A stretch of DNA of 48,441 nt from NCBI GenBank assembly GCA_035541015.1, contig DATLFM010000110.1, positions 1-48,441 on the forward strand, in the 5' to 3' direction. The notes beneath the pieces are model-generated. The model was given only the letters and a program-made list of their open reading frames with translations, was not told the origin of the DNA and made no database searches. Both the position numbers and the translations under genes were made by a program. The stretch comes from Candidatus Thermoplasmatota archaeon (lineage in GTDB: Archaea > Thermoplasmatota > SW-10-69-26 > JACQPN01 > JAIVGT01). The first letter of the stretch is position 1, and every line of letters starts with the position of its first letter. Below are positions 41,380 to 48,441 of the stretch, one piece after another.

Positions 41380-43299
41380 CTACCGCAGCCGAATCGTCTC
41401 CAGATTGTACGGCGCGTGCGTCTGCATGCGGTACTTCTTGTGGATGGACGAGGCGAGATCGAGGCACTTTGTCTCCTCGCCGTGCATGACGATGACGCGG
41501 TCGGGCTTGGGCTGCAGGTTGTTGATGTAGTTCATGAGCTGGCGGCGGTCCGAGTGGCCCGAGAACCCGTCGCAGGTCTCGACCTGCATGTTCATCTTGA
41601 CGATCCGGCTTTGGCCGCCTTTCTCGCTCACGGTGATCTCGTTCCAGCCCTTCTGGATGCGCCGCCCGAGCGTGCCCTCGGCCTGGAAGCCCACGAAGAC
41701 GAGCGTGTTGCGCTCGTCGGGCGCCCAGGCTTTGAAGTACTCCATGACGGGGCCGCCCGACAGCATGCCGCTTGTCGCCAGCACGACGCAGGGGTCGTGC
41801 GAGTCGAGGACGTTGCGGCGCTTCTCCTGGCTGTCGATGCGCTGGAAGATGGGCGAGAGGAGCGGGTTCTCGCCCTCGTGGAAGATGGTCGTGCGCAGCT
41901 GGTTGTTGAGGAACTCGGGGTAGGCCGTGTGGATGGCCGTGGCTTCCCAGATCATCCCGTCGAGATAGACCGGCACGCGCGGCACCTGGCCCCGGCGCAT
42001 GAGCTCCTCCATGACGATCATGATCTCCTGCGAGCGGCCCACGGCAAAGACGGGGCAGACGACCTTGCCGCCGCGCCCCAGCGTGCGCTCCAGGATCTCC
42101 TTCATCTGGTCGAGCGCGTTGATGCGCGTGGGCTGGAAGTCGTCGCGCCCGCCGTAGGTCGACTCGATGATGAGGGTCTCCAGGCGCGGGAAACGGTTGA
42201 CGGCCGGGTTGAACAGCCACGTCCGCTCGTACTTCATGTCGCTTGTGATGGCGATGTTGTGCATGCCGTCGCCCACGTGGAAGTGGGCGATGGACGAGCC
42301 GAGGATGTGCCCGCTGTTCTGCAGCGTGAGCTTGATGTCCGGCGAGATGTCCGTCGTGTCGCCCCAGTTGAGCGTCACGCAGTGCTTGACGAACTCGCGG
42401 ATGTGGTCGCTGTCGAAGGGCGGCTTGCGCCCTTCGGCCGCGGCCACCTTGAGATAGTCCAGGCACAGGAGCGCCGTGATGTCGCGCGTCGGCGCCGTGC
42501 AGTACACGGGCCCCGTGTAGCCGTACTTGTAGAGAAGCGGGATGAAGCCGCAGTGGTCGAGGTGGGCGTGCGAGAGCACGACGGCGTCGAGCGAGTCGTA
42601 CGGGTAGATCTCCGGCAAGTGCAAATACGGCGAGCCGGACGCGTCTCCGTCGGCGCTGATGTTGACGCCGCAATCGATCATGACCTTGCTGTCCTGCGTC
42701 TGGAGGAGGTGGCAGCTGCGGCCCACCTCGCGGTAGCCGCCGAGGCTCGTCCAGCGGACCCAGGGTTCCTGGTTGCCCGTTCCGCGGTAGATGCGGCGGC
42801 CGGTCTTGTTGAGAATCGCCTTGCGCTCGTCGGCCTCCGCGCGCAGGTACTCGCGGATCTCCTTCACAGTCTTGCTCGGGATGGGCGGCGTGCGCGCGAC
42901 CTTGAGGGCCCAGCCGATCTCCTTCTTGACGTTGTTCAGGGTCTCGCCGTGGCGGCCGATCACAAGACCGGGCTTTCGCGCCTCGATCATGACCTCGCCC
43001 ACGTCGGGCTCGAAGTAGATCTCGGTGATCTCGGCCTCGGCCGGGACGAGCTCGCGGATCTTCGCCTCGGCCTCCGCGACGTCGGCGAGGACGGAGGGGT
43101 CGGGCCGCACGACGACGCGCTTGCGAAGGCGCTTGGCCAGGCGGCGGACGAGGTCTTCCTGCTCGGCGAACTTCTCCGGGTGCTTCGTGTAGAGCACGAG
43201 GGTGGCCGCTTCGAATTCGATGTCGGTGATCTCGACGCCGGGAGGAACCTCCTGGCGCACGGTTTCGCCGATCTCCCGCAACAGCTCTTCAACGCCCAT
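41380..43299 (-). CDS. aCPSF1/FttA, KH-domain beta-CASP ribonuclease and termination factor
   Basis: A 639-residue protein. The N-terminal 150 residues hold two KH-like domains, with the GXXG loop in GLVIGRHGETLNN. The metallo-beta-lactamase core carries HAHLDHCGF, and the beta-CASP part carries DGFSGHSDRRQL and VIVMHGEE with the metal-binding His. Order and length match the universal archaeal aCPSF1, which cleaves pre-mRNA 3' ends at U-rich sites and terminates transcription. The start has a ribosome-site-like GGCGAT a few bases upstream. Confidence 0.95.
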   Translation of the reverse strand: MGVEELLREIGETVRQEVPPGVEITDIEFEAATLVLYTKHPEKFAEQEDLVRRLAKRLRKRVVVRPDPSVLADVAEAEAKIRELVPAEAEITEIYFEPDVGEVMIEARKPGLVIGRHGETLNNVKKEIGWALKVARTPPIPSKTVKEIREYLRAEADERKAILNKTGRRIYRGTGNQEPWVRWTSLGGYREVGRSCHLLQTQDSKVMIDCGVNISADGDASGSPYLHLPEIYPYDSLDAVVLSHAHLDHCGFIPLLYKYGYTGPVYCTAPTRDITALLCLDYLKVAAAEGRKPPFDSDHIREFVKHCVTLNWGDTTDISPDIKLTLQNSGHILGSSIAHFHVGDGMHNIAITSDMKYERTWLFNPAVNRFPRLETLIIESTYGGRDDFQPTRINALDQMKEILERTLGRGGKVVCPVFAVGRSQEIMIVMEELMRRGQVPRVPVYLDGMIWEATAIHTAYPEFLNNQLRTTIFHEGENPLLSPIFQRIDSQEKRRNVLDSHDPCVVLATSGMLSGGPVMEYFKAWAPDERNTLVFVGFQAEGTLGRRIQKGWNEITVSEKGGQSRIVKMNMQVETCDGFSGHSDRRQLMNYINNLQPKPDRVIVMHGEETKCLDLASSIHKKYRMQTHAPYNLETIRLR

Positions 43300-43400
43300 G
43301 GGGAATCGCCTTTCCGAGTCTCTCCGCTGTCCGCGTCGTCGTTACGGAACGCGTGAGCGAGAGAGGCCCCCGCGGGGGCGAGGAACGGCGCGTTGCGCGC

Positions 43401-44078
43401 CTAGTTGCCGCCGGGCTGCGGCGTGACGATGCCCATGCGCTTCTTGCGCCGGTCGATCTCGGCCTTGTCCAGGCGCTTGAAGCCGGTCTTGGGGTCGATG
43501 GCGCAGATGGCGATGCCGTCGCCGCTGGCCGAATCGCGCTTCATGGCGGCCATGAGCGCGCGGATGCCAAGGTCGAGGCCCTCGTCCGTCGTCATGTCGT
43601 CCTTCCAGTGGTCCTCGAGCACGCCGTACATGAACGGCGAGCCGGAGCCCGTGGCGACGAACTTGTCGGGGATGCTCCCGCCGGCGGCGTCGAGCGAGTA
43701 GACCCAGCCGCCCTCCTTGTCCACGCCGCCCACGAGGAGCTGCACGTAGAAGGGGGCGAACTTGCGGCCGTTCAGGATGTTGGCAAGAAGCGTCGAGGCG
43801 GCCTTGATCGAGATGGGCGCGTTGCGCTTGACCTCGTAGAGCTCGACCTCGGCGGCAAGCCAGCGGGCGAGCACCTGCGCGTCGCCCACGAGGCCGGCCA
43901 CGGTAAACCCGATCCGGTCGTTGATGCGGAAGAGCTTCTGGGTCGTCTTGTGTCCGATCATGTGGCCCATGGTGGCCCGCATCTCGGTGCCCATGACGAC
44001 CCCGTTCTTGCAGACAAAGCCGAGCGTGCTCGTGCCCGTCTTCATGAGGTTTGCTTCGTTGGAGAGGAGTTTGTCCAT
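43401..44078 (-). CDS. psmB: Proteasome beta subunit
   Basis: A 225-residue N-terminal nucleophile hydrolase. ATG 44078 gives a 15-residue propeptide ending MKTG, cleaved before the catalytic Thr (TSTLGF). Glu17 and Lys33 of the mature chain are present (TEMRATMG, QKLF), as is GSGSPF and RDSASGDG. The sequence is close to the Thermoplasma subunit (GTE, AGLVGDAQVL). It forms the inner rings of the 20S proteasome. The strong TATA at 44133 implies a leader of about 30 bases. Confidence 0.95.
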   Translation of the reverse strand: MDKLLSNEANLMKTGTSTLGFVCKNGVVMGTEMRATMGHMIGHKTTQKLFRINDRIGFTVAGLVGDAQVLARWLAAEVELYEVKRNAPISIKAASTLLANILNGRKFAPFYVQLLVGGVDKEGGWVYSLDAAGGSIPDKFVATGSGSPFMYGVLEDHWKDDMTTDEGLDLGIRALMAAMKRDSASGDGIAICAIDPKTGFKRLDKAEIDRRKKRMGIVTPQPGGN

Positions 44079-44132
44079 GAACGGTTCCCTCGAAAAGTCG
44101 AGAAAACTACTGAAACGGTCATTCGGGGCGCC

Positions 44133-44143
44133 GCTATATAAGC
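44133..44143 (-). promoter_or_regulatory. TATA box of psmB
   Basis: GCTATATAAGC (GCTTATATAGC on the minus strand) lies about 60 bp before ATG 44078. It is nearly symmetric and so might also serve the divergent membrane protein gene at 44203. Confidence 0.65.
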
Positions 44144-44202
44144 GTTCGGTAGCGCCCCGTCCTGTCCCGTACGGGTCCACGGCAGCCTCTTGAACGAGTA
44201 GC

Positions 44203-44796
44203 GTGTTGCGGCCGAGCGTGGAACCCATCCGCTTTGCGGCCTTGGGCGCTGGCACCTGTGCGCTTGGCCTTGCGATCCTGTCGAGCTACGTCTGGTCCGT
44301 CGGCTCGGTGGGGAACGGAGTCGCAAGCTCGCTTGGCGCGCTCGGGTTTGCGCTGCTTGCGTTGGCCCTCTGGCAGCCCGAGCGTCCCGACACGCTCCTG
44401 CGGGCCGGCGCGGGAATCGCCATCGTCGCCGTCTCGCGGCTTGTGTCCACCGCCGCGTGGGGCGCGCAGGGCAACGCCGAGAACGCGCTCCGCTCCATGC
44501 TCACGCTCTTTGCCTTCGTGCCCGCCGCCGTGCTCTGGCTGGGCGCCGCTCGGGGGCGCTTCCCCGTCGGGCGTGCCGTCCTTGCGCTGCGATACGGAAG
44601 CCTCGCCGGGGCGTTTCTCGCCGCGTACGTGCTGTGGAGCCTGCTCGACGGCGCCCCGGGTCCGCTCGTCCTGGGCTTTGCCACGTGGGCGATCGGCCTC
44701 GTCGTGCTGTCGTTGTACATCGAGACCCCTCGAAGCCACGCGATCGGGCTTGTGCCGGCCGCGCCGGAAAATCCGGCGCGGCTTTTAGGGTCATAA
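44203..44796 (+). CDS. Membrane protein of unknown function
   Basis: A 197-residue protein with about six hydrophobic helices (FAALGAGTCALGLAILSSYVW, LGALGFALLALAL, MLTLFAFVPAAVLWLGA, LVLGFATWAIGLVVLSLYI among them). GTG 44203 is chosen; GTG 44218 is also possible. It is divergent from psmB. The last codons and the stop lie inside the repeated TTTTAGGGTCATAAAA motif. No family recognised. Confidence 0.6.
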   Translation: MLRPSVEPIRFAALGAGTCALGLAILSSYVWSVGSVGNGVASSLGALGFALLALALWQPERPDTLLRAGAGIAIVAVSRLVSTAAWGAQGNAENALRSMLTLFAFVPAAVLWLGAARGRFPVGRAVLALRYGSLAGAFLAAYVLWSLLDGAPGPLVLGFATWAIGLVVLSLYIETPRSHAIGLVPAAPENPARLLGS

Positions 44797-44798
44797 AA
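44782..44798. terminator. Candidate bidirectional terminator motif, copy 2
   Basis: CTTTTAGGGTCATAAAA, identical to 1234-1250, spans the stop of the plus-strand gene at 44796 and lies 8 bp before the end of the convergent gene. In copy 1 the TCA of the motif is the reverse stop of ygfZ; here TAA is the forward stop. Confidence 0.45.
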
Positions 44799-44805
44799 TC
44801 CGGGG

Positions 44806-45399
44806 CTAGCCAAATCGCTCGGGCACGGCGCGGAACTCGGAGACCTTCTCCCGCAGCACGTCGAAGACCGCTTGCGCCGTCACGACCTCGTCGGGATCGG
44901 CGGGCGTTCCCGGCTGCACGAAGGTCAGCGTTTCGAGGTACGGGTGCGATCGTCCGGCCTTCCAGCCGACAAGCGCGGCCGCGTACTCTCGGCGCGCGTC
45001 GTCCACGCCGCGGTTGCCCGTGACGATCTCGTGGGCGAGGTTCAAGGCGAGCCTTGCGGCCTCCTCGCTGTCGCAGCGGGCGGAGACCTCGCCCTTCGTG
45101 CGCTCGGGGATGACGCTTCCGTGGAAGCGCGCGAGGTCCGAGAACCGCTCGACGGGCGTGCGATAGTCCACGAAGCATTCGAGGAAGTCGCCGTGCGGGA
45201 GGGGGAAATCGTGGTGCACGATGTCCCGGTACGCGACGATCCGTTTCCAGGGTCCAACCGAGCGCCAGAGGAGGAAGCTTGGGCCGGCCTCCTCCGGCTC
45301 GCCGTAGCGGTCGAGGAGCTCGCGCGCCGCGTCGGCCGGTCCCTGGGGCCACTCGTCGAGCAGGGCGAGCACGCGCTCGCGCGTGGGAATGTCGATCAT
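44806..45399 (-). CDS. Conserved protein of unknown function
   Basis: A 197-residue soluble protein from ATG 45399. It contains a compact conserved-looking core: LDRYGEPEEAGPSFLLWRS, GPWKRIVAYRDIVHHDFPLPHGD, FVDYRTPVERFSDLARFHGS, ERTKGEVSARCDSEEAARLALNLAHEI. I recall similar proteins annotated as hypothetical in several bacterial phyla, so it may be a transferred gene; no activity is known to me. Codon use is like its neighbours. Confidence 0.7.
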   Translation of the reverse strand: MIDIPTRERVLALLDEWPQGPADAARELLDRYGEPEEAGPSFLLWRSVGPWKRIVAYRDIVHHDFPLPHGDFLECFVDYRTPVERFSDLARFHGSVIPERTKGEVSARCDSEEAARLALNLAHEIVTGNRGVDDARREYAAALVGWKAGRSHPYLETLTFVQPGTPADPDEVVTAQAVFDVLREKVSEFRAVPERFG

Positions 45400-45571
45400 A
45401 GGGGTACCATCGCGCCTTGGCGTTGGGGTGGGCTTGCGGTTTGGGGAACAAGGCGCGGTGGAAGACGGCGGCCGTCGGCGGCGCCCGGTCGCAAGCGGGC
45501 GCTTGCCCGGCGGGCCTTCCCGTTGCCAAGCGCTATGGAAGCGGGCGTCCACTCACGGGCGAGGGAAGCCA

Positions 45572-45853
45572 ATGGAACCGCCGAACCCGATGCGCATGGA
45601 ACTGCAGCCCCGCCGCGTCCGCCAGTCGCCCCGCGAGGTCAAGGTCAAGCTCTCGCACCCGACGTGCATCCGCCTCCACGCCCAGAAGATCCTTCGGGGG
45701 CAGGGTATTTCGGCCACGGTCGAGACGGCCCTCAAGGAGTATTTCGAGCGCCTGGCCGGCCAGCCCGGCGCGTTGACGCCCGAGCAGATGGTCGCCGCGG
45801 GGCTGACGAGCGCGCTTGCCGGCGGCGACGAGCGGATCGCCTTCGACGCCTGA
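45572..45853 (+). CDS. Ribbon-helix-helix type DNA-binding protein
   Basis: About 93 residues from ATG 45572 (ATGs at 45590 and 45596 also possible). A beta strand REVKVKLSHPTCIRLHAQKI followed by helices (GISATVETALKEYFERLAG) fits an RHH domain; a 30-residue helical tail follows. It is longer than the RHH protein at 7835 and not its close relative. It is the last host-like gene before the putative attachment site. Confidence 0.6.
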   Translation: MEPPNPMRMELQPRRVRQSPREVKVKLSHPTCIRLHAQKILRGQGISATVETALKEYFERLAGQPGALTPEQMVAAGLTSALAGGDERIAFDA

Positions 45854-45899
45854 GGGTCACGATGAAAAACGGTGCCGGCGCGCGGGCGCCGGGACGTAG

Positions 45900-45919
45900 T
45901 GCTCCTGTCGGGATTTGAA
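45900..45919 (-). repeat. tRNA 3'-end-like fragment, candidate attachment site of the integrated element
   Basis: On the minus strand these 20 bases read TTCAAAT-CCCGA-CAGGAGC-A, exactly the lengths of a T loop (7), 3' T-stem strand (5), 3' acceptor strand (7) and discriminator base. The bases before it (GGTTGAC) cannot pair with the T stem, so no full tRNA is present. This is what a displaced tRNA 3' end looks like after integration at the T-loop position. Codon use changes to its right. Confidence 0.45.
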
Positions 45920-45988
45920 GTCAACCCGCCGGGAAAACGGGGAGGTAGACCCTAGCGTTTGGGCCCTACCGGGAAGCCGGTTCCTCAA

Positions 45989-46030
45989 GGCCCGCCAAGC
46001 GGCGGGCCACCCCTCTTTTTTCTTCTTTTG
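45989..46030 (+). terminator. Strong hairpin with T-rich tail before the methylase gene
   Basis: GGCCCGCC (45989-45996) pairs perfectly with GGCGGGCC (46001-46008) around AAGC, followed by TCTTTTTTCTTCTTTT. It would stop plus-strand transcripts entering from the left, insulating the element, or serve as an attenuator of the methylase gene, which starts 25 bp later. The 200-bp gap 45854-46054 holds this, the tRNA-like fragment and no ORF I can support. Confidence 0.65.
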
Positions 46031-46054
46031 CGCGGGCCAGCGGAGGCAAGGGGC

Positions 46055-46888
46055 ATGAGGTCGCCGATCAAGTGGTTCGGCGGCAAGAGCCTCCTTGCCG
46101 AAACGATCGTTCGGCGCATTCCGAAGCACGAATGCTACGTCGAAGTTTTCGGCGGCGCGGCATGGGTCCTGTTCCGAAAGGAACGGTCCAAGTCGGAGAT
46201 CTACAACGACATCCACGCCGATCTCGTCAACTTCTTCCGCGTTCTTCGGAATCAGCAAGACGAGTTCCTTCGGAAAGCCAAGTTCCTGATGCCAAGCCGC
46301 GACGACTTCCTTCGGGCGCGGGATGAACCCCGGGAACCGCTCGATCCCGTCGAACGCGCCCTACGGTTCTACCTTCTCGTCAGCCAGTCGTTCAACTGCA
46401 ACCTGCGGGAATACCGACCCACCAAGACGCGCCCGCCAAGCCGCGTCGACATGGACCGCCTTCGGGAAGCAAGCCAGCGGTTGCAGCGAGTCTGGATCGA
46501 GCGATTGGACTTCGAGGAATTGATCCGGCGGTACGATAGCCCGCAGACGTTCTTCTTCCTCGACCCACCCTATGCCCCGATCAAGTTTACAAGCGGCGTC
46601 TACGGATGGTCCGACCCCGAACACGACCGCCTGAAGCGCGTCGTTGCCGGAATCAAGGGCCGCTTCCTGATGACGTACCCGGACTGGCCCCGCCTCCGGG
46701 AACTCTGGTCGGAATACCCAACGGAACGGATTCCGACCCAATACCGCAGCTTCAACCGCGAAGCGCAGCCACGCTACGCGGACGTGCTGCTCATCTCGAA
46801 CTACGACACCGCGAAAGTCTGCCCGCTGGTTCGCCCGGGATTCGCGGAAACGGTGGTGAACCTCGATGATCTACAAACTGAACCTTAG
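46055..46888 (+). CDS. dam: D12-class DNA N6-adenine methyltransferase
   Basis: A 277-residue methylase. Motif order is that of the Dam/DpnM class: KWFGGK near the N-terminus (6-11), the AdoMet motif EVFGGAAWVLF (30-40), and the catalytic motif LDPPYAP with DPPY at 170-173. GGAGG eight bases upstream of ATG 46055 is a good ribosome site. Dam-type enzymes usually methylate GATC; the target here is not shown. No cognate endonuclease is next to it, so it may protect element DNA from host restriction. Confidence 0.9.
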   Translation: MRSPIKWFGGKSLLAETIVRRIPKHECYVEVFGGAAWVLFRKERSKSEIYNDIHADLVNFFRVLRNQQDEFLRKAKFLMPSRDDFLRARDEPREPLDPVERALRFYLLVSQSFNCNLREYRPTKTRPPSRVDMDRLREASQRLQRVWIERLDFEELIRRYDSPQTFFFLDPPYAPIKFTSGVYGWSDPEHDRLKRVVAGIKGRFLMTYPDWPRLRELWSEYPTERIPTQYRSFNREAQPRYADVLLISNYDTAKVCPLVRPGFAETVVNLDDLQTEP

Positions 46889-47018
46889 CACCCAGCAGGT
46901 CTTGCGACTGATCCAACTTGGCGAAAGTCCCGACAACCTCGAATGCCTCACGGAATCCCAAAAAGACACGCTACGGAACCTTGCAGCGGAACTTCGGCAA
47001 CGCCTGGAGGCGCTCTAA
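46866..47018 (+). CDS. Small element protein, 50 residues
   Basis: Starts at ATG 46866 inside the methylase 3' end (23-bp overlap, other frame) and runs to TAA 47016. The product is helical and hydrophilic (LNLSTQQVLRLIQLGESPDN then QKDTLRNLAAELRQRLEAL). It uses GAA for Glu four times out of five, like the rest of the element. The next ATG follows the stop directly. Unknown function. Confidence 0.6.
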   Translation: MIYKLNLSTQQVLRLIQLGESPDNLECLTESQKDTLRNLAAELRQRLEAL

Positions 47019-47186
47019 ATGGTCTACGAAGAAACGGAACGAATCCTTGCCGTCATCACGACGCGCGTGAGCTCGCAAGGACGCCTCTACCTCAAGAAAT
47101 ACCGGGGACGTCCCGTTCGGATTCTCGTGCTCTTGGACGACCCGAACGTCGCGCGCCCGTTCATTGATGGCCGACGGAGGCTGTAG
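47019..47186 (+). CDS. Small AbrB-like element protein, 55 residues
   Basis: ATG 47019 follows the previous TAA with no gap, so the two are a translational unit. The centre (ITTRVSSQGRLYLKKYRGRP then VRILVLLDD) resembles the swapped-hairpin AbrB/MazE DNA-binding fold (V-x-x-x-G-R-x-x-L-x-K-x-x-G). That is a weak, by-eye match. Ends 5 bp before a convergent gene. Confidence 0.5.
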   Translation: MVYEETERILAVITTRVSSQGRLYLKKYRGRPVRILVLLDDPNVARPFIDGRRRL

Positions 47187-47191
47187 TCCGC

Positions 47192-47494
47192 CTACCGGCG
47201 TCGAACCTCGTAAGAGAAACTCACGATCCGGTCGGCGATGCGGCTTGCATCGCTGTCCGACATTTGGCGAAGCGTTCTATCCAACGGATCGTCGCCGGGA
47301 CCTTGCTTGGTCCCGGTCAAGCTGTTAATGATCGATTCGTGCTCTTGCCAGAGTTTCTCTTCCTTGAGGTCCATTTTCTGAAGCCGCATGATGCTAATGT
47401 AGGCTTCCCGCAAACGGTGCTGGATTGAATCCGTGCCGATAGCAAGCGCGCGGACTGCGACGTCGTATTTTTCTTCCGGGTACGAGGACTTCAT
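47192..47494 (-). CDS. Element protein of unknown function
   Basis: A 100-residue helical protein (DSIQHRLREAYISIMRLQKM, DLKEEKLWQEHESIINSL, then SDASRIADRIVSFSYEVRRR). It is clearly coding by composition (Lys, Ile and Glu more frequent than in host genes). No signal, membrane helix or known motif. It lies downstream of the zinc-finger gene on the same strand. Confidence 0.6.
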   Translation of the reverse strand: MKSSYPEEKYDVAVRALAIGTDSIQHRLREAYISIMRLQKMDLKEEKLWQEHESIINSLTGTKQGPGDDPLDRTLRQMSDSDASRIADRIVSFSYEVRRR

Positions 47495-47560
47495 GCGCTC
47501 GGGAGGCTTCGCATGGCTCTTGAGACTTGCTGGAGGAGGAGACTCCCCCAGCGCATCCCC

Positions 47561-47929
47561 TTACGCCCGCGAAACTCGCGAGCGACGAGGCTTCTGCTGC
47601 CGGATCGCAGCCGCCTGTCGCGGCAAGGAACGGACCAAGCGCTGGAGGCGATACTCCGGCGCGGGCGTCCCAAGCTCCACGACGACGACTCCGCGCAGGC
47701 GACAACGACGCTGATGAAGTTCCAAGTTGCGGGGAAGGTAGCGCCGGAAGCACCATCGGCAGGCGGGATCGGGATTCCATTTGCAGGCGCTCTCGTGGAA
47801 CCATCGCCCCGTTCGGCTTGCGTACGGCTCGCCGCAATAAAGGCAGGGGTGCTTGCTTCCGATGCGCAGCAAGCGAAGGATTCCGTTCCGAATGCTGAGC
47901 TTGGTTTCCTTTCCGGTGATTCCGAACAT
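47561..47929 (-). CDS. Zinc-finger protein of the element
   Basis: A 122-residue protein from ATG 47929, with GGAG eight bases upstream. It carries two Cys/His knuckle pairs: HPCLYCGEPY then WFHESACKW, and CRWCFRRYL then ELHQRRC. This is typical of small DNA-binding zinc fingers in archaeal viruses and plasmids. The C-terminal 50 residues are basic. It starts 11 bp after the ATPase gene, so they are probably co-transcribed. Confidence 0.65.
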   Translation of the reverse strand: MFGITGKETKLSIRNGILRLLRIGSKHPCLYCGEPYASRTGRWFHESACKWNPDPACRWCFRRYLPRNLELHQRRCRLRGVVVVELGTPAPEYRLQRLVRSLPRQAAAIRQQKPRRSRVSRA

Positions 47930-47940
47930 GGTTTCATCTC

Positions 47941-48441
47941 CTATCCGAAGTGCGCGAAGTTTCCGATCTTGCTCGTATGCAGGACGAGCTCCAGTCCGTT
48001 CTTCTCGTTCACGTACAGGGCTTGGAACGGAAGCATTCGCGAAATGTAGGCGCCCACGCTTGGAAACCTTCCGGGAAGCGGGTTTCGGAAGAACGTGCTG
48101 ACGCGCTTGAGATCGTTGGGGTCGGTCATCTTCAGCGTGATTCGAACGTTGGCTTGCGAAGCCATCGTCGTGTCGAGCAGTTGCACTCGCTGGCTGACCA
48201 TGAGCAGGTCGTTGGCCTGCGTTCGCGCGTCGGTCACAAGGATCTGCGCGTAACGCGGCGTCTTACCTTGCGGAGCAACGACGTGCGCCTCCTCGATCAG
48301 CAAGACCGTATCGCCGCGGTCGTAGATCGCGTGCGCCAAGTGGTCGAAGGCTTCCAGCATCTCGTCGAGCGTCAAACCTTGCGGAACGATCCGCACGCTG
48401 GGAAACTTCGCGATGAGCTTGAGGAAGAACGAGTGCTTTTC
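47941..48441 (-). CDS. HerA/FtsK-like ATPase, C-terminal part (cut by window end)
   Basis: The frame is open to the right edge, so the N-terminal part including Walker A is missing. The visible part has Walker B with hhhhEE (DTVLLIEEAH), a sensor-like segment (VTDARTQANDLLMVSQR) and the following strand ANVRITLKMTDPNDLKRVS, as in HerA-type and conjugation or packaging ATPases. It would translocate DNA during packaging, transfer or segregation of the element. Confidence 0.75.
   Translation of the reverse strand, partial: EKHSFFLKLIAKFPSVRIVPQGLTLDEMLEAFDHLAHAIYDRGDTVLLIEEAHVVAPQGKTPRYAQILVTDARTQANDLLMVSQRVQLLDTTMASQANVRITLKMTDPNDLKRVSTFFRNPLPGRFPSVGAYISRMLPFQALYVNEKNGLELVLHTSKIGNFAHFG

Larger units (their letters stand above)
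45900..48441. mobile_element. Left end of a probable integrated virus or plasmid (continues beyond window)
   Basis: From about 46050 rightwards codon use shifts: GAA replaces GAG as the main Glu codon, GGA and CGG/CGA become common, and GC falls slightly. Genes are short and typical of mobile DNA: adenine methylase, two 50-55-codon ORFs, a small unknown gene, a zinc-finger protein and a HerA-like ATPase. The left edge has a tRNA-3'-end-like fragment. No integrase is seen; it could lie past the right edge with the intact tRNA. Confidence 0.6.

Noticed and set aside
43387-43401. GC-rich hairpin just after the psmB stop as a terminator
   Set aside because: The stem is only 6 bp and no T tract follows on the minus strand, so I do not list it.
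45880-45970. Possible complete tRNA gene on the minus strand
   Set aside because: Only the T-loop-to-3'-end part fits. The 5' T-stem strand, anticodon arm and a matching 5' acceptor strand are missing.
47394-47937. Alternative minus-strand frames over the zinc-finger gene
   Set aside because: They are Ser/Arg-rich and lack motifs, whereas the chosen frame has ordered Cys/His knuckles and a ribosome site.
1-48441. CRISPR array or rRNA genes
   Set aside because: I found no regularly spaced direct repeats and no rRNA-like conserved segments on reading both strands.

Overview
The window is about 48 kb of high-GC DNA, almost fully coding, from an archaeon. Archaeal markers are RNA polymerase subunit RpoK, a proteasome beta subunit, the KH/beta-CASP nuclease aCPSF1 (FttA), an archaeal-type prepilin peptidase, a ThiR-type regulator, and TATA-like boxes about 25-30 bp before start codons, which implies many leaderless mRNAs. 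The proteasome beta subunit reads very like that of Thermoplasma. With a DnaK system, a pyruvate dehydrogenase type operon and no strongly acidic proteome, a high-GC member of the Thermoplasmatota is my best guess, but it is a guess.

Layout. 1-2300: end of a surface protein, a terminator, and ygfZ. 2343-7788: a tightly overlapping thiamine operon (ThiR-type regulator, ThiB, ThiP, ThiQ, thiamine pyrophosphokinase, one unknown gene). 7793-9386: a small ribbon-helix-helix (RHH) regulator behind a phased GTATAC operator, then a LeuC/HacA-type dehydratase. 9462-13491: three tandem paralogues of a polytopic membrane sensor-like family. 13540-20276: secreted phosphoesterase, dnaJ-dnaK-grpE on the minus strand, and a secreted M14 carboxypeptidase. 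20427-22095: a fourth full paralogue of the membrane family between two truncated relatives. 22141-28328: a frameshifted regulator-like gene, gamma carbonic anhydrase, an HRDC protein, small membrane and metal-binding proteins, an SRPBCC protein, a LigD-type ligase and an RNase J-like nuclease. 28442-35153: secreted Lon-type protease, rpoK, prepilin peptidase, PUA protein, a second GTATAC operator before a degenerate Nudix-fold protein, and small secreted proteins. 35289-39995: lipA plus E1alpha, E1beta, a coiled-coil gene and E2 of a 2-oxoacid dehydrogenase complex. 39996-45853: lipoprotein, winged-helix regulator, BACON-like surface protein, aCPSF1, proteasome beta, a membrane protein, an unknown conserved protein and a second RHH protein. 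45900-48441: the left end of a probable integrated element with different codon use, carrying a D12-class adenine methylase, short ORFs, a zinc-finger protein and a HerA-like ATPase cut by the window end. It starts at a 20-bp stretch that looks like a tRNA 3' end.

How genes work together. The thi operon senses, imports and pyrophosphorylates thiamine. LipA makes the lipoyl group needed by the E2 just downstream, and E1 needs the thiamine diphosphate that the thi operon supplies. GrpE, DnaK and DnaJ form a complete chaperone cycle. The most novel-looking items are the two identically phased GTATAC operators with their candidate regulator, the mosaic family of membrane sensor-like paralogues, the coiled-coil gene inside the dehydrogenase operon, and the element boundary. 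No stretch longer than 300 bases lacks a gene; I saw no rRNA, no complete tRNA and no CRISPR array.
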